Positions 1-8,847 are shown, counted from the stretch's first letter. The stretch: DNA of 51,417 nt from Pseudomonas veronii (GCF_001439695.1 NZ_JYLL01000040.1:1-51417); one strand, 5' to 3'. The notes: generated from the sequence alone by a model not told the origin. Numbers and translations are program-made.

Positions 1-126
1 CAATCTGACTTTTTGGTCCATAGGGGACTCTCGATTCCATGACATGGCCAGTTACCTCCTGGCCATGATTAATACATGTAAACGATGTCTCCGGTTTCAA
101 ACGTAAAGGATGTCTCCGGTCTGTAC
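1..126. mobile_element. Probable terminal region of an insertion sequence (transposase off the left edge)
   Basis: No coding sequence is visible. Two copies of GATGTCTCCGGT lie 25 bases apart (84-95 and 109-120), and an inverted repeat (43-51 with 59-67, 7-base loop) precedes them. Repeated terminal motifs of this kind are common at ends of IS21- and IS481-like elements, but I cannot assign a family. At about 126 the sequence changes abruptly into the middle of a REP element (CCCCCGATAGCA), which is what an insertion junction would look like. The other end and the transposase are outside the window. Confidence 0.4.
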
Positions 127-201
127 CCCCCGATAGCAGTGTGTCAGTCAGTACATTTGATACTGATACACCGCAATCGGGGGCAAGCCCCCTCCCACAT
201 T
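127..201. repeat. REPIN, left arm truncated
   Basis: The right arm (177-200) is a complete copy of the REP that recurs at 7776, 8848 and 39771. The left arm keeps only its inner part, starting CCCCCGATAG; its outer GTGGGAGGG half is missing, exactly where the IS-like sequence begins. It lies just downstream of the DUF218 gene and could form part of its 3' end. Confidence 0.75.
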
Positions 202-214
202 TTGATTTGCGGTG

Positions 215-976
215 CTATCGGTAGAACAACCGATACCCCACCTGCCCCACCGCCTCATTGAGCAACTGCCCGCTCTGCCACACCGACTTGAACTCCGGCA
301 TCCAACCGCCCAGCGGCCGCGCGTTATCCTCGCCGAGGAAGCCGACCGGCGCCGGCACCACGCTGAAACCGGCTTTTTCAAAGCTCCAGACCGCACGCGG
401 CATATGCCAGGCCTGGGTCACCACCACGACGCGCTTGACCCCCTCGGGCAACAGAATCTCGGCACTCATCTGCGCATTTTCCCAGGTGGTGCGGCTGCGC
501 TCTTCCTTCCAGCGCACCGCCACATCGAAGTCGTCCCGCATCGACACCGCCATCAACTCAGCTTCGCTGGGCGGTGTGCCGTAATGCAAACCGCCGCTGG
601 TCAGCACCGGCAGCCCGGAGGCCTTGGCCAATCGCGCGGCGTAGCGCTGACGCTCCAGCCCGATGCCGGTTGGCTGGTCCGAACCCCAGGCCGGGTCGCC
701 ACGCTCGCGCCCCGAACCCAGCACCACAATGGCATCGGCGCGTCGGGCCAGGCTCGACCAGTCCTCCCGGGCCAACGGCGGCGCCGTCTCCAGGGCGCGC
801 GCGCCCCACTCCACCATGATCGGCAGGCTCATCAGCCACATCCCGCCCAGGCCGAGGGCAAAGCAGCAGCCGGCCAGGCGCGGGCGGCTGCGGCGAAACC
901 ACCAGGCAAGGGCCAGCAACAGCAAGAGAATGCCGGGCGGCAACAGCAGTTGTTTGATGAAATAACGAATAGGCAT
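215..976 (-). CDS. YdcF/ElyC-type DUF218 membrane protein
   Basis: A 253-residue protein with two N-terminal hydrophobic segments (about residues 8-26 and 33-53), followed by a soluble DUF218 domain. The domain core begins at ADAIVVLGSG and continues through LPVLTSGG and the VVVVTQAWHMPRA segment, the conserved pieces of the YdcF/SanA/ElyC family. Family members act in or at the inner membrane and some (ElyC, SanA) affect envelope integrity; the reaction is not established. It is transcribed away from the leuS cluster, and a REPIN follows its stop. The family call is firm; a specific role cannot be given. Confidence 0.85.
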   Translation of the reverse strand: MPIRYFIKQLLLPPGILLLLLALAWWFRRSRPRLAGCCFALGLGGMWLMSLPIMVEWGARALETAPPLAREDWSSLARRADAIVVLGSGRERGDPAWGSDQPTGIGLERQRYAARLAKASGLPVLTSGGLHYGTPPSEAELMAVSMRDDFDVAVRWKEERSRTTWENAQMSAEILLPEGVKRVVVVTQAWHMPRAVWSFEKAGFSVVPAPVGFLGEDNARPLGGWMPEFKSVWQSGQLLNEAVGQVGYRLFYR

Positions 977-1083
977 CGAGCATCTCCATAGATGCCCGAA
1001 GCCTAAGGTGTAACGGGGTTTAGCGACAATCTTTACAAGAACGAAGCAGTGTCAGCGATGATCAGGAAACTAAGGGGCATGTA

Positions 1084-1401
1084 TTACTTGAACCGCACGG
1101 ACCGATGTTTTTCCGGGCCGCGAGCGGCTGACACATCCTTGAGCCACACCACCTTGGCCGACCGCACGGGCTCGTTGGGCGGCGTGCTCGCCACGCCGGT
1201 AAAGGCCGAACGTTCGTTCCTTGCCAGATAAGCCTTGATCAGTTCCAGCTCCGCGTGGCTCAAGCCTCGCAGTTCCAACTCGACGGGCTGCTCATCACGC
1301 AATCGACCCGCCGTACTTGCTGCATCCAATGCACGACCCAAACGGTCGATGAGTCCTTGGTACACATCCGGTTTAGATAACATTCGCTGCGATTCCACCA
1401 T
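1084..1401 (-). CDS. Small protein of unknown function
   Basis: A 105-residue, charged, soluble protein that I do not recognise. It has no signal peptide, membrane segment or cysteine pair. The middle (residues about 40-62) looks helical and acidic, with an ELELRGLSHAELELIKAYLA run, and the C-terminal 20 residues are basic. The ATG at 1401 follows GAGGTGAGGGG, a strong ribosome site, which supports a real gene. It is divergent from leuS. The helical stretch faintly recalls the N-terminal part of the DUF1451 zinc-ribbon proteins found near leuS in Pseudomonas, but no zinc ribbon is present, so I do not make that call. Confidence 0.6.
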   Translation of the reverse strand: MVESQRMLSKPDVYQGLIDRLGRALDAASTAGRLRDEQPVELELRGLSHAELELIKAYLARNERSAFTGVASTPPNEPVRSAKVVWLKDVSAARGPEKHRSVRFK

Positions 1402-1663
1402 CCCCTCACCTCATTGAAGATAAGACTCACTCCCCAATAAACAGCGTAGCCCCCATGGCTGCGCCTGCCCGGCGCCGCGACAGACGGCCTCGACCGCGCA
1501 ATCAGGGTTTCCCTCGATAGAGTGGGGTCATGTATGCTACGGCGCTTCCTGTAACTCCACTTCCCGCAGGGTTTGGGCACGGACGCGGCGCTTTATGGTG
1601 TCGGCCAGCTCGGACAATGCACCGAAGAGGATTAGGCCACCCCTATTCAGTTCAAAAGTAGCC

Positions 1664-4270
1664 ATGCACGAACAATATCAGCCCCGTGAAATAGAAAATG
1701 CCGCCCAAACCTTCTGGGACGAGCAAAAGTCCTTTGAAGTCAGTGAACAGCCGGGCAAGGAGACGTTCTATTGCCTATCGATGTTCCCTTACCCCAGCGG
1801 CAAGCTACACATGGGGCACGTGCGTAACTACACCATCGGCGACGTGATTTCCCGTTACCAGCGCATGCAAGGCAAGAATGTCCTGCAACCCATGGGTTGG
1901 GACGCCTTCGGCATGCCGGCGGAAAACGCCGCGATGAAGAACAACGTAGCGCCCGCCAAGTGGACCTACGAAAACATCGCCTACATGAAGACCCAGCTGC
2001 GCAGCCTGGGCCTGGCGGTGGACTGGTCCCGCGAAGTGACCACCTGCAAGCCGGACTACTATCGCTGGGAACAATGGCTGTTCACCCGCCTGTTCGAAAA
2101 AGGCGTGATCTACCGCAAGAACGGTACCGTGAACTGGGACCCGGTCGACCAGACCGTGCTCGCCAACGAGCAGGTGATCGACGGTCGCGGCTGGCGTTCC
2201 GGCGCGCTGATCGAAAAGCGCGAAATCCCGATGTACTACTTCAAGATCACCGCCTACGCGGATGAACTCTTGTCGAGCCTCGACGACCTGCCGGGCTGGC
2301 CTGAACAGGTCAAGACCATGCAACGCAACTGGATCGGCAAGTCCAAGGGCATGGAAGTGCAGTTCCCGTACAACGTCGATTCGATCGGCGAAGCGGGCAC
2401 CCTCAAAGTCTTCACCACCCGTCCGGACACCCTGATGGGCGCGACTTACGTCGCCGTGGCCGCGGAACACCCGCTGGCCAGCCAGGCCGCACAGAACAAC
2501 CCTGAGCTGCAGGCGTTCATCGCCGAATGCAAAGGCGGCAGCGTGGCGGAAGCCGACGTCGCCACCCAGGAGAAAAAAGGCCTGCCGACCGGGCTGTTCG
2601 TCGAGCACCCGCTGACTGGCGAAAAATTGCCGGTATGGGTCGCCAACTACGTGCTGATGCACTACGGCGATGGCGCAGTAATGGCTGTGCCGGCCCACGA
2701 CGAACGCGATTTCGAATTCGCCACCCAGTACAACCTGCCGATCAAATCCGTGGTACGCACCAGCTCGGGCGACACCAACCCGGCCCCGTGGCAAGACGCC
2801 TACGGCGAGCACGGTGAATTGATCAACTCCGGCGAGTTCGACGGCCTGGACTTCGCCGGCGCCTTCGACGCCATCGAAGTCGCGCTGATCAAGAAAAACC
2901 TCGGTGCCTCGCGCACCCAGTTCCGCCTGCGCGACTGGGGCATCAGCCGCCAGCGTTACTGGGGCTGCCCGATCCCGATCATCCACTGCGAAACCTGCGG
3001 TGACGTGCCGGTGCCGGAAGACCAGTTGCCGGTGGTCCTGCCGGAAGACGTGGTGCCGGACGGCGCCGGTTCGCCTTTGGCGCGCATGCCTGAGTTCTAC
3101 GAGTGCAGCTGCCCGAAATGCGGCCAGCCAGCCAAGCGCGAAACCGACACCATGGACACTTTCGTCGAGTCCTCGTGGTACTACGCCCGTTATGCCTCGC
3201 CGCACTACGAGGGTGGCCTGGTCGAGAAATCGGCGGCCGACCACTGGTTGCCGGTGGATCAGTACATCGGCGGTATCGAACACGCCATTCTTCACCTGCT
3301 GTACGCGCGCTTCTTCCACAAGCTGATGCGCGACGAAGGCCTGGTCAGTTCCAACGAGCCGTTCAAGAACCTGCTGACCCAGGGCATGGTGATCGCCGAG
3401 ACGTATTACCGTCGCGAAGCCAATGGCAGCTACACCTGGTTCAACCCGGCGGATGTCGAGCTCGAGCGCGACAGCAAAGCCAAGGTCATCAGCGCCAAGC
3501 TGATCGCCGACGGCCTGCCGGTGGAAATCGGTGGCACCGAGAAGATGGCCAAGTCGAAGAACAACGGCGTCGACCCACAGTCGATGATCGACCAGTTCGG
3601 CGCCGACACCTGCCGCCTGTTCATGATGTTCGCCTCGCCGCCGGACATGAGCGCCGAATGGTCCGACTCCGGCGTCGAAGGTTCGCACCGTTTCCTCAAG
3701 CGCGTCTGGCGCCTGGCCCATGCCCATGTCAGCCAGGGCCTGCCGGGCAAGCTGGATGTGGCCGCCTTGAGCGACGAGCAGAAAGCCATTCGCCGCAGCA
3801 CCCACCTGGCCATCAAGCAAGCCAGCCAGGATGTGGGCCAGAACCACAAGTTCAACACCGCCATCGCCCAGGTGATGACACTGATGAACGTACTGGAAAA
3901 AGCCCCGCAAGCCACCGAACAGGAGCGTGCGCTGGTTCACGAAGGCCTCGAGACGGTCACCCTGCTGCTGGCCCCGATCACGCCGCACATCAGCCACGAA
4001 CTGTGGCACCGCCTGGGCCACAGCGAAGCCGTCATTGACGCCCGCTGGCCGGTGCAGGATGACAGCGCGCTGGTTCAGGACACGCTGCAACTGGTAATTC
4101 AGGTCAACGGCAAACTGCGTGGCCAGATCGACATGCCGGCCAGCGCCAGCCGCGAAGACGTCGAAGCGGCCGCGCGCTGCAACGAGAACGTACTGCGCTT
4201 TACCGAAGGCCTGACGATCCGCAAAGTGATCGTCGTGCCGGGTAAACTGGTCAATATCGTCGCCAGCTAA
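1664..4270 (+). CDS. leuS: Leucyl-tRNA synthetase
   Basis: Cytoplasmic class I aminoacyl-tRNA synthetase that charges tRNA-Leu using ATP; 868 residues, the normal bacterial length. The HIGH-type motif is HMGH at residues 49-52 (PYPSGKLHMGH), and the KMSKS-type motif reads KMAKS near residue 628. Between them are the CP1 editing domain and a zinc-binding stretch (CETCGD, later CSCPKCGQ). The reading frame is open from 1595, but the ATG at 1664 gives the family-typical start MHEQYQPREIE. lptE follows 90 bases downstream and holA after that, a gene order shared by many gamma-proteobacteria. Confidence 0.98.
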   Translation: MHEQYQPREIENAAQTFWDEQKSFEVSEQPGKETFYCLSMFPYPSGKLHMGHVRNYTIGDVISRYQRMQGKNVLQPMGWDAFGMPAENAAMKNNVAPAKWTYENIAYMKTQLRSLGLAVDWSREVTTCKPDYYRWEQWLFTRLFEKGVIYRKNGTVNWDPVDQTVLANEQVIDGRGWRSGALIEKREIPMYYFKITAYADELLSSLDDLPGWPEQVKTMQRNWIGKSKGMEVQFPYNVDSIGEAGTLKVFTTRPDTLMGATYVAVAAEHPLASQAAQNNPELQAFIAECKGGSVAEADVATQEKKGLPTGLFVEHPLTGEKLPVWVANYVLMHYGDGAVMAVPAHDERDFEFATQYNLPIKSVVRTSSGDTNPAPWQDAYGEHGELINSGEFDGLDFAGAFDAIEVALIKKNLGASRTQFRLRDWGISRQRYWGCPIPIIHCETCGDVPVPEDQLPVVLPEDVVPDGAGSPLARMPEFYECSCPKCGQPAKRETDTMDTFVESSWYYARYASPHYEGGLVEKSAADHWLPVDQYIGGIEHAILHLLYARFFHKLMRDEGLVSSNEPFKNLLTQGMVIAETYYRREANGSYTWFNPADVELERDSKAKVISAKLIADGLPVEIGGTEKMAKSKNNGVDPQSMIDQFGADTCRLFMMFASPPDMSAEWSDSGVEGSHRFLKRVWRLAHAHVSQGLPGKLDVAALSDEQKAIRRSTHLAIKQASQDVGQNHKFNTAIAQVMTLMNVLEKAPQATEQERALVHEGLETVTLLLAPITPHISHELWHRLGHSEAVIDARWPVQDDSALVQDTLQLVIQVNGKLRGQIDMPASASREDVEAAARCNENVLRFTEGLTIRKVIVVPGKLVNIVAS

Positions 4271-4360
4271 ATCGGATCGGGCGCAGGGCTTGAGCGCTGC
4301 GCCGAACTAAACCTTCAGGGCCTCGATAAGGCCCGCATGGTTTCAAGGGGAGCAATAAAA

Positions 4361-4965
4361 TGATCAAACGCAATTTGCTGGTGATGGGCCTTGCTGTGCT
4401 GCTGAGCGCTTGCGGCTTCCAGCTGCGCGGTACCGGCACCAATGAACTGACCATCAAGGAATTGGACGTCAGCGCCCGCAACGCCTACGGCGAAACCGTT
4501 GTGCAACTGCGCGACACCCTGAAAAACAGTGGCGTACACGTCTACACCGGCGCGACCTACAAGCTGTTCCTGGCCGACGAGAAAGAAACCCAGCGTAACC
4601 TCAGCTACGCCAGCGCTGGCCGTGCGTCCGATATCGAGCTGATCACTTCGTTGACGTTTGAAATGCAGGGCCGCGACCATCTGCCGTTGATGGGTGACAA
4701 GATCGAAGTGCAAAAGGTCGTGAGCCACGATGGCAACAACCTGGTGGGCTCGGACTCGGAAATGACCCAGGTGCGCAAAGAAATGCGTCGTGAGCTGGTC
4801 CAACGTGTGATGCTGCGCCTGCAACAGCTGACGCCGGAAAAACTGGAACTGCTGCAACAGACCGCCGACAACAAGGCCAAGGCTGACGCCGACGCCCTGA
4901 AAGCCGCGCAAGAGTACGAAAACAACACGCCGAAACAATCGCCTGTTGAAGTCCCTGTAGACTAA
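4361..4965 (+). CDS. lptE: LPS-assembly lipoprotein LptE
   Basis: Outer-membrane lipoprotein that plugs the LptD barrel and helps export lipopolysaccharide to the cell surface. The signal peptide ends in the lipobox LLSAC with Cys18 as the lipidated residue, followed by GFQLRG, the family's conserved beginning of the mature protein. The rest is a soluble alpha/beta domain with a charged, Ala/Lys-rich C-terminal tail. About 200 residues, as usual. A GGGGAGC ribosome site precedes the ATG. It sits in the leuS-lptE-holA cluster. Confidence 0.95.
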
Positions 4966-4970
4966 GCCAG

Positions 4971-4993
4971 ACGGGGCGCCCCAGGCGCCCCGT
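4971..4993 (+). other. Intercistronic GC-rich hairpin between lptE and holA
   Basis: ACGGGGCGCC pairs with GGCGCCCCGT around a three-base loop, a perfect 10-bp stem. Only a short non-uniform T stretch follows, so it is more likely an RNA-stabilising or attenuating hairpin than a full terminator. It ends 11 bases before the holA start codon. Confidence 0.5.
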
Positions 4994-5004
4994 TCATCGC
5001 GCCT

Positions 5005-6042
5005 ATGAAACTCGCCCCCGCCCAACTCGCCAAACACCTGCAAGGTGCTCTCGCGCCTGTCTATATCGTCAGCGGCGATGACCCGTTGCTGTGCCAGGAA
5101 GCGGCAGACGCCATTCGCACCGCCGCGCGCCAGCAAGGCTTCGACGAACGCCAGGTGTTCAGCGCCGACGCCAGTTTCGACTGGGGCACGCTGCTGCAAG
5201 CCGGCGCGAGCATGTCGCTGTTTGCCGAAAAACGCCTGCTGGAACTGCGCCTGCCGTCGGGCAAGCCCGGCGACAAGGGCGCGGCGGCCTTCATCGAGTA
5301 CTGTTCGCGGCCTGCCGAAGACACGGTGTTGCTGATCAGCCTGCCCAAGCTCGACGGCAGCGCGCAGAAAACCAAGTGGGGCAAAGCGCTGGTGGAAGGG
5401 GCACAGACCCAGTTCATCCAGATCTGGCCGGTGGACAGCAATCAGTTGCCGCAGTGGATTCGTCAGCGCCTGTCCCAATCGGGGCTGTCGGCCACGCAGG
5501 ACGCCGTGGAACTGATCGCCGCCCGGGTCGAAGGTAACCTGCTTGCCGCCGCCCAGGAGATCGAAAAGCTCAAGCTGATGGCCGAAGACGGGCAGATCAC
5601 CGTCGAAACCGTGCAAGGCGCGGTGGCTGACAGCGCGCGTTTTGACGTGTTCGGGCTGGTGGACGCCATCCTCAACGGCGAGCCTGCACACGCCCTGCGC
5701 ATGCTCGAAGGGTTGCGCGGTGAAGGCGTGGAACCGCCGGTGATTCTCTGGGCGCTGGCTCGCGAGTTGCGGGTACTGGCCAATATTGCGCTGCAATACA
5801 GCCAGGGCACGCCGTTGGACAAATGCTTCAGCCAAGCCAGACCGCCGGTCTGGGACAAGCGCAAACCGCTGATGAGCAAAGCCCTGCAGCGGCACTCGGC
5901 GCAACGCTGGGCGCAACTGTTGCTCGAAGCCCAGCGCATCGATGCGCAAATCAAGGGCCAGGCAGCGGGTTCGCCGTGGATGAGCCTGAGCCGTTTGTCA
6001 CTGCTGATGTCTGGCCAGCGCCTGACATTACCTGCCGAATAA
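5005..6042 (+). CDS. holA: DNA polymerase III subunit delta
   Basis: Clamp-loader wrench subunit that opens the beta sliding clamp during replication. 345 residues, the family length. The N-terminal half contains IVSGDDPLLCQEAADAIR and the SLFAEKRLLELRLP segment, followed by LINGAL-like C-terminal collar sequence (FGLVDAILNGEP, LRGEGVEPPVILWALARELR). No clear Shine-Dalgarno sequence is visible before the ATG; the intercistronic hairpin is immediately upstream. The position after leuS and lptE agrees with the known order. Confidence 0.97.
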   Translation: MKLAPAQLAKHLQGALAPVYIVSGDDPLLCQEAADAIRTAARQQGFDERQVFSADASFDWGTLLQAGASMSLFAEKRLLELRLPSGKPGDKGAAAFIEYCSRPAEDTVLLISLPKLDGSAQKTKWGKALVEGAQTQFIQIWPVDSNQLPQWIRQRLSQSGLSATQDAVELIAARVEGNLLAAAQEIEKLKLMAEDGQITVETVQGAVADSARFDVFGLVDAILNGEPAHALRMLEGLRGEGVEPPVILWALARELRVLANIALQYSQGTPLDKCFSQARPPVWDKRKPLMSKALQRHSAQRWAQLLLEAQRIDAQIKGQAAGSPWMSLSRLSLLMSGQRLTLPAE

Positions 6043-6075
6043 CCCCCCGCTTAAAAACACCGCAAAACCAATGCG

Positions 6076-6100
6076 GGACGGGGCAAGCCCCCTCCCACAT
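6076..6100. repeat. Single, degenerate REP copy
   Basis: CGGGGCAAGCCCCCTCCCACA matches the right arm of the window's main REP family, with no partner arm nearby. It lies in the gap between holA and arfA. Confidence 0.65.
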
Positions 6101-6202
6101 GTTGGCTGCATTTGTATTTCAAAAAACTTGTCGGGCTTTACAGCGGCCAGACTTCGGCAGATGATTTGCACCGCTGCATCCCACCTGAAGAGAGTAACGA
6201 CC

Positions 6203-6367
6203 ATGAGCAAAAAGCCATCTAAGCATGGCCCCAACAAGGCCAAATCCATCATCGCCCAGCCACTGTTCCGCAGCCGTCAGGAACGCGCCGGCAAGGGCAA
6301 AGGCAGCTACCGCCGCGAAGCCTTCCAGTCTAATAGCTGGGAGGCTTCTTACTTTCTGGCCGCCTGA
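6203..6367 (+). CDS. arfA: Alternative ribosome-rescue factor ArfA
   Basis: A 54-residue basic protein. It contains the ArfA signature PLFRSRQERAGKGKGSYRRE followed by a WEAS motif, matching the family's segment that binds the empty mRNA channel. ArfA recruits release factor 2 to ribosomes stalled on non-stop mRNAs, backing up tmRNA. The gene is preceded by GAAGAGAG and starts with ATG at 6203. A 12-bp inverted repeat inside the coding sequence (6317-6348) ends seven codons before the stop codon. In E. coli a comparable hairpin causes arfA itself to be made from a non-stop message and degraded when tmRNA works. The same control is inferred here. Confidence 0.93.
   Translation: MSKKPSKHGPNKAKSIIAQPLFRSRQERAGKGKGSYRREAFQSNSWEASYFLAA
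6317..6348 (+). promoter_or_regulatory. Intragenic arfA hairpin (RNase III or terminator type)
   Basis: GAAGCCTTCCAG (6317-6328) pairs with CTGGGAGGCTTC (6337-6348), 12 bp with one G-U pair and an 8-base loop, followed by a T-rich stretch. It lies wholly within the arfA reading frame, upstream of the stop. Cleavage or termination here would remove the stop codon, giving the non-stop mRNA known from E. coli arfA. Confidence 0.75.
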
Positions 6368-6428
6368 AGGCAAGCGCCCCTCCGGCATGATAAGGTCAGC
6401 ACTTGATTTGTAATCCCTGGACCTGTGC

Positions 6429-7754
6429 ATGCCCTCTAGTCTTTCCCGTCGTTGGCACCTTCGCCAATTGATCGCTGCCTCCAGCCTCATTCTGCTTGTC
6501 GCCTGCGCGGAAAAACCTACCGCCGCAGATGCTCAACCCTTGCCGACACTGTCGACCGCACCGGTCGTAGCGCCCGCTGTCGTGGCCCCGCTGGCTGTGG
6601 ATAACCTGGACATCCAGCCCACCCAGACCTTTGCCGAATGGCAGGCCGGTTTCCGTGCGCAAGCCTTGAAGGCCGGCATTACCCCAGCCGTGTTTGATAT
6701 CGCCTTCGCCAACGTCACCCCGGACATGGCGGTGATCCGCGCCGACCGCAGCCAACCGGAATTTTCCCGCCCGGTGTGGGAATACCTCGACGGCGCCCTG
6801 TCGCCAGTACGTGTGCGTAATGGCCAGGCACTATTGGTCAAGTACGCCGACATCCTGCAAAGCATCGAGCAACGTTATGGCGTCGACCGCCAGGCGCTGG
6901 TCTCGGTGTGGGGCATGGAAAGTAACTTCGGTCAGTTCCAGGGCAATAACTCGGTGATCCGTTCCCTCGCGACCCTGGCCTACGAAGGCCGGCGCCCGGC
7001 CTTTGCCCAGGCGCAATTGCTTGCGGCGCTGCAAATCATCCAGCACGGCGATATCCAGGCCGACCAGATGCGCGGTTCGTGGGCCGGCGCCATGGGCCAG
7101 ACCCAGTTCATCCCGACCACCTACAACACCCACGCCGTGGACTTCGACGGCGACGGTCGCCGCGACATCTGGAACAGCCCGGCCGACGCCCTCGCCTCCA
7201 CTGCGCATTACCTGCAAAGCTCCGGCTGGCAGAAAGGCCAGCCGTGGGGTTTCGAAGTCAAACAACTGCCGGCCAACTTCGATTACACCCTGGCCGACGG
7301 TGGCGTGCGCAAGACCGTCGCCGACTGGCTGAAGCTGGGCATCCAGCTGCCACCGGGAGCGAGCATGCCGCCTAACGTCGACCAGCTCTCCGCCGCCCTG
7401 CTGCTGCCAGCGGGTTACCGTGGCCCGGCGTTCCTGGTGCTGGATAACTTCCGCGCAATCCTCAAGTACAACAACTCGTCGTCCTACGCACTGGCCGTGG
7501 GCCTGCTGTCGGAACGGTTCGGCGGAAGTGGTGTGATTCGTGGCGATTGGCCGAAAGATGAACTGCCGCTGAGTCGTTCCCAGCGCATTGACCTGCAGAC
7601 CGTACTCAGCAGCAATGGCTATGACGCGGGCAACCCGGACGGGATTATCGGCGCCAACACGCGCAAGGCGATCCGTGCGGCGCAACAGTCACTGGGCTGG
7701 CCGGCGGATGGTTATCCGACGGTGAAATTGCTGGAGTCGTTGCAGAACCGTTAG
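6429..7754 (+). CDS. Lytic murein transglycosylase, MltB family, with peptidoglycan-binding domain
   Basis: A 441-residue predicted lipoprotein: the signal peptide ends LLVAC with lipidated Cys26. The SLT_2/MltB catalytic domain spans about residues 60-350. Its catalytic glutamate is in VWGMESNFG, and the downstream GAMGQTQFIPTTY and VDFDGDGRRDIW segments are typical. A C-terminal peptidoglycan-binding domain (about residues 375-438; SNGYDAGNPDGIIGANTRKA) completes it. Such enzymes cleave glycan strands to 1,6-anhydro-muropeptides in the periplasm. It is a second MltB-type enzyme in the window; the classical mltB is at 13343. Confidence 0.93.
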   Translation: MPSSLSRRWHLRQLIAASSLILLVACAEKPTAADAQPLPTLSTAPVVAPAVVAPLAVDNLDIQPTQTFAEWQAGFRAQALKAGITPAVFDIAFANVTPDMAVIRADRSQPEFSRPVWEYLDGALSPVRVRNGQALLVKYADILQSIEQRYGVDRQALVSVWGMESNFGQFQGNNSVIRSLATLAYEGRRPAFAQAQLLAALQIIQHGDIQADQMRGSWAGAMGQTQFIPTTYNTHAVDFDGDGRRDIWNSPADALASTAHYLQSSGWQKGQPWGFEVKQLPANFDYTLADGGVRKTVADWLKLGIQLPPGASMPPNVDQLSAALLLPAGYRGPAFLVLDNFRAILKYNNSSSYALAVGLLSERFGGSGVIRGDWPKDELPLSRSQRIDLQTVLSSNGYDAGNPDGIIGANTRKAIRAAQQSLGWPADGYPTVKLLESLQNR

Positions 7755-7772
7755 ATCGGCTTATGGCGACTA

Positions 7773-7868
7773 CCGCTATCGGGGGCAAGCCCCCTCCCAC
7801 ATTTTGACCGCGTACATCCTTTGAAATGCGGTCAAAATGTGGGAGGGAGCTTGCTCCCGATAGCGGTT
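7773..7868. repeat. REP pair forming a long palindrome
   Basis: Two REP copies in inverted orientation (7776-7804 and 7837-7863). The pairing extends beyond the REPs: CATTTTGACCGC and GCGGTCAAAATG also match, leaving a loop of about 18 bases. It sits between two convergent genes, so it probably serves as a two-way transcription terminator or mRNA 3' stabiliser. Confidence 0.85.
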
Positions 7869-7883
7869 TAGCAGACGACAGAT

Positions 7884-8816
7884 TCAGCGGTTGAACACCA
7901 CATCCTGCTCCAACACCACCCGCTGCTCCCCCGCATCCAACCGCACCCGCGCGCCCATCGGCAGCGTCACGTTCGGATCGCAATGCCCACTGCGCCAGCC
8001 AGACAGCACCGGAATGCACAGCGGTTCGAAGGTCTGCTTCAGCAGCCGCTCCAGCGCGGTGCTATCCACCCCCGCCACGTCCCCCACCAACACACCCGCT
8101 ACCTGAGCCAGCTTGCCGGTCAGGCGCAGATGCGTCAGCAAGCGGTCGATGCGGTAGATCGGCTCATTGACGTCTTCGATAAACAGGATGATGCCCTCGG
8201 CATCGATTTCGTAGGACGTCCCCATCATGGCCGCGATCATCGACAGGTTGCCGCCGAGCAAGCGCCCACAGGCGATACCGGGCTCGATCGTGGTCAATGG
8301 GTAGGCCACCGGGTGCGCCAGCACGCTGCCTGCACCTACCTGGCCACGCAGCATGTTGAACAACGACGACTCGGTGGGTGGCTGCTTGTCGCCGAGCAGG
8401 TCGGCATTCAGCATCGGGCCGTGGAAGGTCACAAAACCGGCATAGCGGTTGATTGCCAGGTGCAACGCAGTGATATCACTGTAACCCACGAAAGGCTTGG
8501 GGTTGGCGCGCAGCAGGTCGAAGTCCAGGCGGTCCAGCAGGCGGGGCGTGCCGTAGCCGCCGCGCAGGCAGAAGATCGCATCGATATCAGGGTTGGCGAA
8601 GGCGGCGTGCAGGTCGCGCAAGCGCACGTCATCGCTGCCGGCCAGGTAGCCGTCGCGTTCATATACTCCGGGGAAGATGCGTAGCTCATAGCCACGGGCG
8701 CGCATCCACTGCCCGGCTTTTTCCACGTCCAGCGCGGCAGGGCCGGCGGGTGCGATCAGGCCGATGGTGGCTTCAGAACGCAATGCAGGTACGGCGGCGG
8801 CTAGTCGACTGGTCAT
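7884..8816 (-). CDS. LD-carboxypeptidase, peptidase family S66
   Basis: A 310-residue protein of the LdcA (S66) family, which trims the terminal D-alanine from tetrapeptide muropeptides during cytoplasmic cell-wall recycling. The start of the family fold is visible (IGLIAPAGPAA), as are the nucleophile segment FVGYSDIT (Ser), the Glu segment FIEDVNEPIYRIDR and the His segment SGWRSGHCDPNVTLPMG, which give the Ser-Glu-His triad. No signal peptide, consistent with a cytoplasmic enzyme. It converges on the transglycosylase at 6429, whose products feed the same recycling pathway. Confidence 0.92.
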   Translation of the reverse strand: MTSRLAAAVPALRSEATIGLIAPAGPAALDVEKAGQWMRARGYELRIFPGVYERDGYLAGSDDVRLRDLHAAFANPDIDAIFCLRGGYGTPRLLDRLDFDLLRANPKPFVGYSDITALHLAINRYAGFVTFHGPMLNADLLGDKQPPTESSLFNMLRGQVGAGSVLAHPVAYPLTTIEPGIACGRLLGGNLSMIAAMMGTSYEIDAEGIILFIEDVNEPIYRIDRLLTHLRLTGKLAQVAGVLVGDVAGVDSTALERLLKQTFEPLCIPVLSGWRSGHCDPNVTLPMGARVRLDAGEQRVVLEQDVVFNR

Positions 8817-8847
8817 CCCTGATTCTCCCTATATGACGCGGAACGAA

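Noticed and set aside
1595..1663. Upstream start for leuS adding 23 residues
   Set aside because: The extra residues are not typical of LeuRS, and the ATG at 1664 gives the conserved beginning.
1805..4090. Long open frame (761 codons) antisense to leuS
   Set aside because: It mirrors the codon structure of leuS, has no family motifs, and the sense gene is certain. GC-rich genes often leave such open antisense frames.
4280..4303. Hairpin GGCGCAG/CTGCGCC after leuS considered as a terminator
   Set aside because: No T tract follows and lptE is close downstream; transcription probably continues.
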